NCBI GenBank assembly: GCA_947588975.1
Contig: CANQAF010000047.1
Span: 1 to 7,394, forward strand
Reading direction: 5' to 3'
Length of the DNA: 7,394 nt
Source of the DNA: an uncultured Bacilli bacterium
Lineage (GTDB): Bacteria; Bacillota_I; Bacilli_A; RF39; UBA660
Each line of letters opens with the position of its first letter. The stretch's first letter is position 1. Shown here in pieces: positions 1 to 6,066 of this stretch. The notes under the pieces were generated by a model that searched no databases, was not told the origin of the DNA, and saw only the letters and a program-made list of their open reading frames with translations. A program made the position numbers and the translations under genes.

Positions 1-34
1 GGTACCATCATCATGTACTTATTTATCTCAAGAG

Positions 35-39
35 AGGAG
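35..39 (+). promoter_or_regulatory. Shine-Dalgarno site fixing a TTG start
   Basis: AGGAG lies six bases before the TTG at 46. It supports TTG as the recombinase start. The first in-frame ATG (codon 27) would remove the catalytic serine at residue 18, so a downstream start is ruled out. Confidence 0.75.
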
Positions 40-45
40 TAAAAG

Positions 46-1608
46 TTGTTAGAGAGTTTAAATAAGATATATAATGTTGGACTTTATATAAGATTATCAA
101 GGGAAGATGATGATAAGACTGAGATGAGTGAAAGTATTACAAATCAAAAAAGTTTATTACTTCAGTATGTGAAAGAGAATAATTTAAGAGTTTATGATAT
201 TTATATTGATGATGGATATTCTGGCACTAATTTTGATAGACCAGATTTTAATAGATTACTTAATGATATAGAATTAGGTAAAATTAATATGGTTATTACT
301 AAGGATATGTCAAGACTTGGTAGAGATTATATTGGGACAGGAAATTTAATAGAAAAATATTTTCCAGAGCATAATGTTAGATATATTGCAGTCACTGATA
401 ACATAGATACCTTTTTAGACAGTTCTAATAATGATATTGCACCATTTAAAGCTATAATGAATGATATGTATGCTAAAGATATTTCAAAAAAGATAAAATC
501 TAGTTTAAAAGCTAAAATGAAAGAAGGTAAATGGGTAGGAGGTAGAACTCCATTTGGATATGATCAAGATAAAGATAACAAAAATCATTTAGTAGTGAAT
601 ATTGAACAGGCATATATTGTTAAAAGAATATTTGATATGTGTTTAGACGGCTTATCATTCTTTGAAATTGCCAAAAAGTTAACGAATGAAAAAGTAAAGA
701 CTCCTGCACAGTATTATAGCTTCGAATGGAAAAGTCATTATAATTTAAGGTATGGAGAGTGGAATGCAAAAACTATAAGAGATATTTTGACAAATAGAAT
801 GTATATAGGTGACTTAGTTCAAAATAGAAGAAGTAAAGTAAATTATAAGGTAAAAAAGGTTGTTAAGAATAATCCTAAAGATTATATAGTTGTGGAGAGT
901 ACGCATGAAGCAATTATTGACAAAAATACTTTTTATGAGGCACAAAAAAGAATACCTAAAAATAAAGGAAGAAATGAAAAAAAAGATAATCATTTACTAG
1001 ATGGATTATTATACTGTGGAGATTGTGGCCACCGAATATCAATTACTTCTAGAAGAAAAAAAGATAGTAGATGTTATACAATTTGCAATTATTATAGAAC
1101 TTACATGAAACAAAAACTATGTACTACTCATTCTAATAATTATGATGAGTTAGAAAAAGCAATTATAAAATCTTTAACTGAAATGTGTTTAAACTATATT
1201 AATAAGGATAGAATTAAAAATAATGTTTTAAATAATTTAAAAGAAGATAATAAAACTAATGAAAAAAAAGAAATAGATTTATTAATGAATGATATAAAAC
1301 AAATTAATGATAATTTAGATATTATTTATATTGATAAGTTGAATAAGGCAATTACTGAAGAACAATTTGAAAGAGTTAAAATGAAATTAGAACAAGAATT
1401 AAATAACAAGCAAAATAGATATAATGAATTAAATCATAATGTTAATGAATATGTAAATGAAGAATCTAAAAATAAAATGATTAACGAGTATATTAATAAA
1501 TTTTTATCCATGAAAGAACCTAGTAGAGAGTTAATAATCAATTTAATTGATAGAATTGAAATATTTGAAGATAAAACGATAAATATACATGTTTGCTTTA
1601 GCAAGTAA
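46..1608 (+). CDS. Large serine recombinase, TnpX/TndX-like, of a mobile element
   Basis: This 520-residue protein is a large serine site-specific recombinase. Such enzymes cut and rejoin DNA at attachment sites through a phosphoserine link, inserting and excising an element. Seen in the sequence: an N-terminal resolvase domain (about 10-160) with YIRLSRED, where Ser18 is the expected nucleophile, the DDGYSGTNFDRP block (55-66) and KDMSRLGRD (86-94) with Arg90 and Arg93; a recombinase DNA-binding domain (about 165-300); a zinc ribbon with C324-x2-C327, C347 and C359; and a charged coiled-coil-like stretch (about 400-480). The length matches the roughly 500-550 residues of Tn4451 TnpX/Tn5397 TndX relatives. 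Nearly every Arg codon is AGA or AGG (one CGA), unlike yebC, glyS and tgt, which also use CGT/CGA/CGC; this suggests transfer. The family and intactness are secure. Which element it belongs to cannot be told, because the rest lies to the left. Confidence 0.95.
   Translation: MLESLNKIYNVGLYIRLSREDDDKTEMSESITNQKSLLLQYVKENNLRVYDIYIDDGYSGTNFDRPDFNRLLNDIELGKINMVITKDMSRLGRDYIGTGNLIEKYFPEHNVRYIAVTDNIDTFLDSSNNDIAPFKAIMNDMYAKDISKKIKSSLKAKMKEGKWVGGRTPFGYDQDKDNKNHLVVNIEQAYIVKRIFDMCLDGLSFFEIAKKLTNEKVKTPAQYYSFEWKSHYNLRYGEWNAKTIRDILTNRMYIGDLVQNRRSKVNYKVKKVVKNNPKDYIVVESTHEAIIDKNTFYEAQKRIPKNKGRNEKKDNHLLDGLLYCGDCGHRISITSRRKKDSRCYTICNYYRTYMKQKLCTTHSNNYDELEKAIIKSLTEMCLNYINKDRIKNNVLNNLKEDNKTNEKKEIDLLMNDIKQINDNLDIIYIDKLNKAITEEQFERVKMKLEQELNNKQNRYNELNHNVNEYVNEESKNKMINEYINKFLSMKEPSRELIINLIDRIEIFEDKTINIHVCFSK
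1593..1604. repeat. Dyad TTGCT-TT-AGCAA at recombinase 3' end
   Basis: A perfect 5-base inverted repeat with a TT spacer overlaps the last codons of the recombinase. TAGCAA (1599-1604) recurs at 1615-1620, sixteen bases on. It sits where the element's right arm of an attachment site would be expected, so it may be a recombinase-binding half-site. That role is inference from position only. Confidence 0.3.
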
Positions 1609-1612
1609 TTAG

Positions 1613-1768
1613 TCTAGCAAAAAAGGGCAAAGACATGTATGTCCAATTCACACACACACAATCAATCGTCATATCTACAAACATACTTATACACCACAAT
1701 ATTCTTGTTCAGAAGAATGTCAAGTATGTAATATTGATTGTGGAAAATGTTCTGGATTTTTAGGATAA
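1613..1768 (+). pseudogene. 3' remnant of a Cys/His-rich gene, probably split by the element
   Basis: From the stop at 1610-1612 this frame stays open for 51 codons to TAA at 1766-1768 and contains no ATG, GTG or TTG start. The peptide begins SSKKGQRHVCPIHTHT and ends CSEECQVCNIDCGKCSGFLG. It has six cysteines, five of them in a C-x3-C-x2-C-x3-C-x2-C array, plus several histidines, which suggests metal binding. The stop codon overlaps the 5' edge of an intrinsic terminator, as expected for a genuine gene end. The simplest reading is the C-terminal part of a host gene whose 5' part lies at the far side of the mobile element. I do not recognise the family. A second frame (from ATG 1635) is also open here, so coding is not certain. 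Confidence 0.5.
1632..1643. repeat. Dyad GACAT-GT-ATGTC, candidate attachment core
   Basis: A perfect 5-base inverted repeat flanks a central GT just past the recombinase gene. Large serine recombinases exchange strands at a central dinucleotide inside partly symmetric sites, so this is a candidate crossover core. The palindrome is seen directly. Its role is conjecture, since the left junction is outside the window. Confidence 0.25.
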
Positions 1769-1792
1769 GCAACGTTTGTTGCTTTTCTTTTT
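1767..1792 (+). terminator. Intrinsic terminator after the Cys-rich remnant
   Basis: AAGCAAC (1767-1773) pairs with GTTGCTT (1778-1784) over a GTTT loop, giving a 7-bp stem followed by TTCTTTTT. It begins within the stop codon of the Cys-rich frame and insulates yebC from transcription coming out of the element. Confidence 0.85.
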
Positions 1793-1812
1793 CAGTTTAT
1801 AGGAAACAATAG

Positions 1813-1841
1813 TTGTCAAAATGGATAAAATATTGTAAAAT
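1813..1841 (+). promoter_or_regulatory. Sigma-A-type promoter of yebC
   Basis: TTGTCA (1813-1818) and TAAAAT (1836-1841) are separated by 17 bases, each one mismatch from consensus. The start codon follows 27 bases after the -10, and a terminator lies just upstream, so yebC appears to be its own transcription unit. Confidence 0.75.
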
Positions 1842-1868
1842 AAGAAAGTCAAGAAAAGAGGAATTCAT

Positions 1869-2585
1869 ATGGGTAGAGCTTATGAAGTTAGAAAAGCTAG
1901 TATTCAAAAAACAGGGGCAGCACGTGGAAAAATATATACAATGTATGCTAAGGAAATTTACGATGTTGCAAAAAAAGGTGGAACAGATCCATTATCAAAT
2001 GCACCATTGAAACGTTTAATGGAAAAAGCAAAAAAAGAACAAGTTCCTGCTGATATTATTAAAAGAGCAATTGATAAAGTAAATAGTGGCGTGGATGAAA
2101 CTTATGATAAAGTACGCTATGAGGTGTTTGGACCTGCAGGGTCTACAGTTTTAGTTGATTGTTTAACAGATAATGTAAATCGTTCTATTAGTAGTGTAAG
2201 AGCTGTATTAAATAAGTGCAAATGTAAATTAGGTGTGAGTGGTAGTGTATCATTTCAATATGATAATTTATGCATTGTAAGTTTTAGCGGATTATCTGAG
2301 GAAGAAGCTTTAGAGACTTTGATTGGTGCTGGTGTCGATGTAGAAGACATTGAATTAGATGGTGATCAAGTTATTATTTATGGAAATCCTCAAGATTTAT
2401 ATGTGATTAAAGAAACAATTCAAAATAGACTTCCAAATGTAGAATTTGATATGGATGAAATTACTATGCTCCCAAAAGAAAAAATCACATTATCAGGTGA
2501 AGATTTAGAAATTTTTAACCGTTTAATCACTATGTTAGATGAAGTGGAAGATGTACAAACACTTTATCATAATGTAGCATTATAA
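1869..2585 (+). CDS. yebC: YebC/PmpR/TACO1 family protein
   Basis: This 238-residue protein is a full-length member of the YebC family, annotated historically as DNA-binding regulators. Recent work on YebC/YebC2 and mitochondrial TACO1 points to a ribosome-associated role in easing stalls at proline-rich stretches. Seen here: the N-terminal MGRAYEVRKAS block and helical domain with the family phrase VPADIIKRAIDK (59-70), the RYEVFGPAGS and LTDNVNRSISSVRA segments (83-112), GVSGSVSFQYD (122-132), and the C-terminal DEVEDVQTLYHNV (224-236). The start is supported by AGAGGAA at 1857-1863. A longer overlapping frame from 1813 is spurious. One local oddity is CKCK at 117-120, where relatives usually have a glycine-rich turn. 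The gene has its own promoter and terminator, so its neighbours say little about function. The family is secure; whether it acts in translation or as a regulator here is not shown. Confidence 0.95.
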   Translation: MGRAYEVRKASIQKTGAARGKIYTMYAKEIYDVAKKGGTDPLSNAPLKRLMEKAKKEQVPADIIKRAIDKVNSGVDETYDKVRYEVFGPAGSTVLVDCLTDNVNRSISSVRAVLNKCKCKLGVSGSVSFQYDNLCIVSFSGLSEEEALETLIGAGVDVEDIELDGDQVIIYGNPQDLYVIKETIQNRLPNVEFDMDEITMLPKEKITLSGEDLEIFNRLITMLDEVEDVQTLYHNVAL

Positions 2586-2608
2586 AAAGAGATATTAAAT
2601 CTCTTTTT
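2584..2608. terminator. Two-way terminator between yebC and the convergent regulator
   Basis: AAAAAGAGAT (2584-2593) pairs with ATCTCTTTTT (2599-2608) over an ATTAA loop. A-rich and T-rich outer arms let it act in both directions. It overlaps the yebC stop and the last codons of the minus-strand gene. Confidence 0.85.
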
Positions 2609-2840
2609 CTATTGTAAATAAAGATTTGACATTAACATTTAGTGTCTTTGCTAATTTTTGCATAACAGATAAAGATATATTTTTATATTCTTTTCCTGCT
2701 TCAATTTGTTTCACATATGAAATACTAATATCTGCTTTTTCTGCTAATGTCTCCTGTGTATAGTGCATTTTTTTCCTATAAAATCTTATATTATTTGAAA
2801 AAACATTATACTCTTCCATTAATTCTCTATTTCCTACCAT
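2595..2840 (-). CDS. Small XRE/Cro-C1-type helix-turn-helix regulator (minus strand)
   Basis: This 81-residue protein consists almost entirely of one HTH_3 (Cro/C1) DNA-binding domain, about residues 13-72. Helix 2 is TQETLAEKADI (28-38) and the recognition helix region is SISYVKQIEAG (39-49), followed by the usual LAKTLNVNVKSLF packing helix (63-75). It has no sensor or enzymatic domain, so it probably acts as a simple dimeric repressor. The start at 2840 is supported by AGGTG on the minus strand (2846-2850), five bases away; a later ATG (codon 8) lacks a comparable site. It is divergent from a second small HTH gene and convergent with yebC, with its stop inside the shared terminator. The targets are unknown. 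The intergenic dyads are the obvious candidates, which would imply autoregulation or cross-regulation. Confidence 0.88.
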   Translation of the reverse strand: MVGNRELMEEYNVFSNNIRFYRKKMHYTQETLAEKADISISYVKQIEAGKEYKNISLSVMQKLAKTLNVNVKSLFTIEKEI

Positions 2841-2875
2841 ATAATCACCTAGTTTCCAAATATTACCATTTATTA

Positions 2876-2892
2876 CTCATATTTTCTCATAT
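2876..2892. repeat. Direct repeat CTCATAT with 10-base period
   Basis: CTCATAT occurs at 2876-2882 and again at 2886-2892, one helical turn apart, in the region upstream of the minus-strand regulator. In-phase short repeats can be protein-binding half-sites, but AT-rich chance repetition is possible. Confidence 0.4.
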
Positions 2893-2894
2893 AT

Positions 2895-2908
2895 TGTTTT
2901 AAAAAACA
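2895..2908. promoter_or_regulatory. Candidate operator dyad TGTTTT-AA-AAAACA
   Basis: A perfect 6-base inverted repeat around AA lies midway between the divergent regulator genes. Its size and symmetry suit a small HTH_3 dimer. Its AT content lowers its significance. It lies upstream of both starts and could control either. Confidence 0.4.
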
Positions 2909-2916
2909 GTACACCA

Positions 2917-2928
2917 ATAGTAGACTAT
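2917..2928. promoter_or_regulatory. Candidate operator dyad ATAGT-AG-ACTAT
   Basis: A perfect 5-base inverted repeat lies just upstream of the extended -10 of the plus-strand HTH gene, in the spacer where a bound repressor would block RNA polymerase. This is the classic operator position for XRE-type autoregulators. Function is inferred from position. Confidence 0.5.
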
Positions 2929-2929
2929 A

Positions 2930-2938
2930 TGCTATAAT
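2930..2938 (+). promoter_or_regulatory. Extended -10 promoter of the plus-strand HTH gene
   Basis: TGCTATAAT is a perfect extended -10 (TG-n-TATAAT). The -35 at the right distance, TACACC (2910-2915), is poor, which is typical of extended -10 promoters. Transcription would start near 2945, leaving a leader of about 20 bases before the ATG. Confidence 0.75.
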
Positions 2939-2965
2939 AGAATTATAAGAAGTAGGAGGAGTAGT

Positions 2966-3175
2966 ATGTATCAAACATTAAAGAACTTAAGAAAAAAGAA
3001 AAAATTGACAATGCAAGATATGGCAGATCAATTGGGAATTAGTAAACCATTTTATTCCCAATTGGAAAATCAATCTCGTAAATTATCGTATGATATGGCT
3101 GTACGAATTGCTCAAATCTTTCGCAAAAAACCGGATCAAATATTTTTGGAAGATTATAAGAATTCCATAAAATAA
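2966..3175 (+). CDS. Small XRE/Cro-C1-type helix-turn-helix regulator (plus strand)
   Basis: This 69-residue protein is a minimal Cro/C1-type HTH protein. The domain spans about residues 3-62: TMQDMADQLGI (15-25) forms helix 2, SKPFYSQLENQSR (26-38) carries the turn and recognition helix, and the YDMAVRIAQIFRKKPDQIF segment (42-60) closes the fold. The strong basic tract RKKKK (9-13) precedes the motif. A very strong AGGAGGAG (2954-2961) lies four bases before the start, suggesting efficient translation. It shares its upstream region with the divergent HTH gene, and glyS's T-box leader follows within a few dozen bases without a visible terminator, so read-through into glyS is possible. It is too small to carry a ligand domain. 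The divergent layout resembles a two-regulator switch, but its targets are unknown. Confidence 0.9.
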   Translation: MYQTLKNLRKKKKLTMQDMADQLGISKPFYSQLENQSRKLSYDMAVRIAQIFRKKPDQIFLEDYKNSIK

Positions 3176-3187
3176 GAGGAAAAATAG

Positions 3188-3216
3188 TTGACTCTTTTCG
3201 AATTTTAGAATAAAAT
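3188..3216 (+). promoter_or_regulatory. Promoter of the glyS T-box leader
   Basis: TTGACT (3188-3193) and TAAAAT (3211-3216) are 17 bases apart, each one mismatch from consensus. Transcription would begin near 3223. That is very close to the T-box sequence and leaves little room for a classical Stem I. An alternative, weaker pair upstream is TTGGAA (3146-3151) and TAAAAT (3168-3173), with a 16-base spacer. Confidence 0.65.
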
Positions 3217-3222
3217 GATAGT

Positions 3223-3337
3223 ATCAATGCGATGATGGTGTGGAAAGCCGGAGTAATATGAGAAAGAGTAGATTCTTCTAGAATAAGTAAGGTGGAACCG
3301 CGGGGAGACTCGTCCTTACATATCTAGGAGTTTTTTT
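3223..3337 (+). ncRNA. Glycine T-box leader of glyS
   Basis: T-box leaders sense uncharged tRNA and let transcription continue into synthetase genes. The conserved TGGAACCGCG is at 3293-3302. Its UGGA bulge would pair with UCCA, matching the U73 discriminator of bacterial tRNA-Gly. GTAAGG (3287-3292) pairs with CCTTAC (3314-3319) to close the antiterminator. ATTCT/AGAAT (3272-3284) makes a Stem III-like hairpin just upstream. GGTG...AGCC (3237-3249) resembles the tip of a Stem I. A weak terminator, ACT/AGT plus CCT/AGG (3308-3331), precedes a T7 run (3331-3337). The 5' limit is uncertain: if Stem I uses ACTCTTT (3191-3197) with AAAGAGT (3263-3269), the RNA must start upstream of 3188. A specifier cannot be fixed; GGA at 3250-3252 is a candidate. 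Confidence 0.85.
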
Positions 3338-3357
3338 ATTTAGAAAGGGAGAATCGT

Positions 3358-4737
<1,380 letters not shown>

Positions 4738-4784
4738 GACTTTTTTCTTTTTATGAAAATCAATTTTTATGCATATATTGAACT

Positions 4785-4790
4785 AGGAGG
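4785..4790 (+). promoter_or_regulatory. Shine-Dalgarno site choosing the internal ATG at 4795
   Basis: AGGAGG lies four bases before ATG 4795. The longer frame from ATG 4753 begins in the T-rich tail after the glyS terminator and has no such site, so the shorter start is preferred. Confidence 0.85.
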
Positions 4791-4794
4791 AATT

Positions 4795-5409
4795 ATGAAA
4801 AAGAAAGTAGGAGTTTTAGTAAGACCAAATTTAGATCGTTTTACAATTAATCGTGAGTTAAGTGATAAAATTTGTGAATATGATTGTATTCCTATTGGGA
4901 TCATTCCCACTTGTGATGAAGGTAAGATGTCAGATGAATCTTATCAGGATATGATTGATTTAATTTCATTGTGTGATGGTGTTATTTTACAAGGTGGAAC
5001 AGATTTTTATGATTATGATCTAAAAACAGTAAAGTATTTGTATGAACATGATATTCCAGTTTTAGGAATTTGCTTGGGTATGCAAACAATGGGATGTGTA
5101 TATAATGGCAAACTCATGGATGTTGTTTCTAACGATCATTATTACTTAGTGGATTATGTTCATCCGATTGCTATTAAAGAGGATTCTAAATTATATTCCA
5201 TTTTAAATAAAAAAACGATTATAGTAAATAGTCGTCATCATCAACAAATCGTCGGTACGGATTTAAAAGTGAGTGCTACTTATAACAATGTGATTGAGGC
5301 AGTCGAAGATCCTAGTAAAAAGTTTTTCATTGGGGTTCAATGGCATCCAGAGTCTATAGATGATGATAATAGCAAAGCATTGTTTCAAGCATTTTTTAAT
5401 AGCATATGA
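4795..5409 (+). CDS. Class I glutamine-amidotransferase-like hydrolase (peptidase C26, PuuD-like)
   Basis: This 204-residue cytoplasmic enzyme belongs to the peptidase C26 group, whose members cleave gamma-glutamyl bonds, for example gamma-glutamyl-GABA in putrescine degradation (PuuD). Seen in the sequence, numbered from the chosen start: VILQGGTDFY (63-72), the nucleophile elbow GICLGMQ with Cys93, the NSRHHQQI segment (145-152) typical of PuuD relatives, and VQWHPES with His184 and Glu186 completing the triad. It is shorter than PuuD (about 250 residues). There is no synthase partner domain, so it is a stand-alone hydrolase. No polyamine genes are nearby and no clear promoter is visible; a weak TATATT lies at 4774-4779. 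It ends on TGA four bases from the convergent gene's stop. The fold and catalysis are secure; the substrate is not. Confidence 0.88.
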   Translation: MKKKVGVLVRPNLDRFTINRELSDKICEYDCIPIGIIPTCDEGKMSDESYQDMIDLISLCDGVILQGGTDFYDYDLKTVKYLYEHDIPVLGICLGMQTMGCVYNGKLMDVVSNDHYYLVDYVHPIAIKEDSKLYSILNKKTIIVNSRHHQQIVGTDLKVSATYNNVIEAVEDPSKKFFIGVQWHPESIDDDNSKALFQAFFNSI

Positions 5410-5413
5410 AAAA

Positions 5414-5962
5414 TTATTTTTGCTTTGTGTTTAGTAATTCTGGATGGATATAAGATATTTCTAAAATTTTATTTATAATGACTTCCATATTGTTTAAATT
5501 GTAATACTTCCTAATATCTTGTAGCTTGTGGATGTCTAAATATTCCACTAAAATCCATTCTAATTCATCATTAGGATCTTTCATATTTGGAATTTGTGGT
5601 ATAAAAGTTTCTATTTGATTACTAAATTCTTTACAATTTTCTAATGAAATGCCAAAGTAAGAAAGTATATTTAGAAATTGTGCATCATTGGGGAATGTTA
5701 TAGTTGTTAATAGTAGCCATTTTTTGGTATGATTATTTAGACACAGTGGAATATTTTGGAAATAATGATTTTTGCGTTGAAGGAATCTTTTTGCATCTGC
5801 AAATCGTATTTGTGCGTTCGTAAATACTGCTTTTTTAATATCTTGAAGTCCATTTTTTGTTTGATAATAGGTACCTATTTTTTTAATGCTTTTATATTCT
5901 TCCATTGTATCTATGCTTAATACATTTTGTTTTTTTAATAAATTTTTATAATTCATATACAT
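5414..5962 (-). CDS. Unrecognised 182-residue protein
   Basis: I do not recognise this family. The protein is soluble-looking, with no signal peptide, no membrane segment and no obvious nucleotide-binding or metal motif. The N-terminal third is rich in Lys/Gln/Asn, the middle carries a hydrophobic stretch WLLLTTITF (82-90), and the C-terminal half is helical and acidic (NDELEWILVEYLDI, 131-144). It is nonetheless very likely a real gene: it is open over its whole length, has GAGGG on the minus strand (5969-5973) six bases before ATG 5962, and is preceded by a perfect consensus promoter. It is divergent from tgt with a shared -35 region and convergent with the C26 hydrolase gene, only four bases apart and without a convincing terminator. 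The context does not give a function. Confidence 0.75.
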   Translation of the reverse strand: MYMNYKNLLKKQNVLSIDTMEEYKSIKKIGTYYQTKNGLQDIKKAVFTNAQIRFADAKRFLQRKNHYFQNIPLCLNNHTKKWLLLTTITFPNDAQFLNILSYFGISLENCKEFSNQIETFIPQIPNMKDPNDELEWILVEYLDIHKLQDIRKYYNLNNMEVIINKILEISYIHPELLNTKQK

Positions 5963-5998
5963 AAAAATCCCTCGAGTTTAAAAAGTAAATTCTTGTTT

Positions 5999-6027
5999 AT
6001 TATATAAATTTCTGTTTAGATTGTCAA
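5999..6027 (-). promoter_or_regulatory. Consensus promoter of the unrecognised gene
   Basis: On the minus strand TTGACA (6022-6027) and TATAAT (5999-6004) are separated by exactly 17 bases, a perfect consensus match. The start codon follows about 36 bases after the -10. Its -35 overlaps that of the tgt promoter. Confidence 0.88.
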
Positions 6028-6049
6028 ATAATTTAATTTTCTGTATAAT
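6021..6049 (+). promoter_or_regulatory. Near-consensus promoter of tgt
   Basis: TTGTCA (6021-6026) and TATAAT (6044-6049) are 17 bases apart, one mismatch in total. Predicted start of transcription is near 6056, only about 11 bases before the tgt ATG, so the Shine-Dalgarno-like GGGGTG (6056-6061) would sit at the very 5' end of the mRNA. Confidence 0.85.
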
Positions 6050-6066
6050 GAATTCGGGGTGTCTTT

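Noticed and set aside
3..65. 3' end of an upstream gene (peptide ending LKRGVKVVREFK) overlapping the recombinase start by 20 bases
   Set aside because: Plausible for an element operon, but only 20 codons are visible and the other two forward frames are also open for 13 and 16 codons, so the frame cannot be chosen.
1649..1660. CA dinucleotide repeat
   Set aside because: Six units only, and it encodes HTHT in the Cys-rich frame; too short to call a microsatellite.
1635..1763. ATG-started 42-codon frame overlapping the Cys-rich remnant
   Set aside because: It has no Shine-Dalgarno site and a bland sequence, and its stop (1761-1763) comes just before that of the Cys-rich frame, which fits the terminator better. 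It keeps some doubt over which frame is coding.
1813..2010. 65-residue frame overlapping the yebC start
   Set aside because: It starts within the yebC -35 element from a non-ATG codon, without a ribosome site, and is a shadow of yebC.
2595..3175. Toxin-antitoxin module
   Set aside because: Both small genes are DNA-binding proteins and neither partner resembles a toxin; they are divergent rather than co-transcribed.
3039..3227. Minus-strand 62-residue frame across the HTH gene and T-box promoter
   Set aside because: Shadow frame over a recognised gene and regulatory region, without a ribosome site or recognisable domain.
4753..4794. N-terminal extension of the C26 hydrolase to ATG 4753
   Set aside because: It would start in the T-rich tail of the glyS terminator with no ribosome site, while ATG 4795 has AGGAGG at ideal distance and matches the family start.
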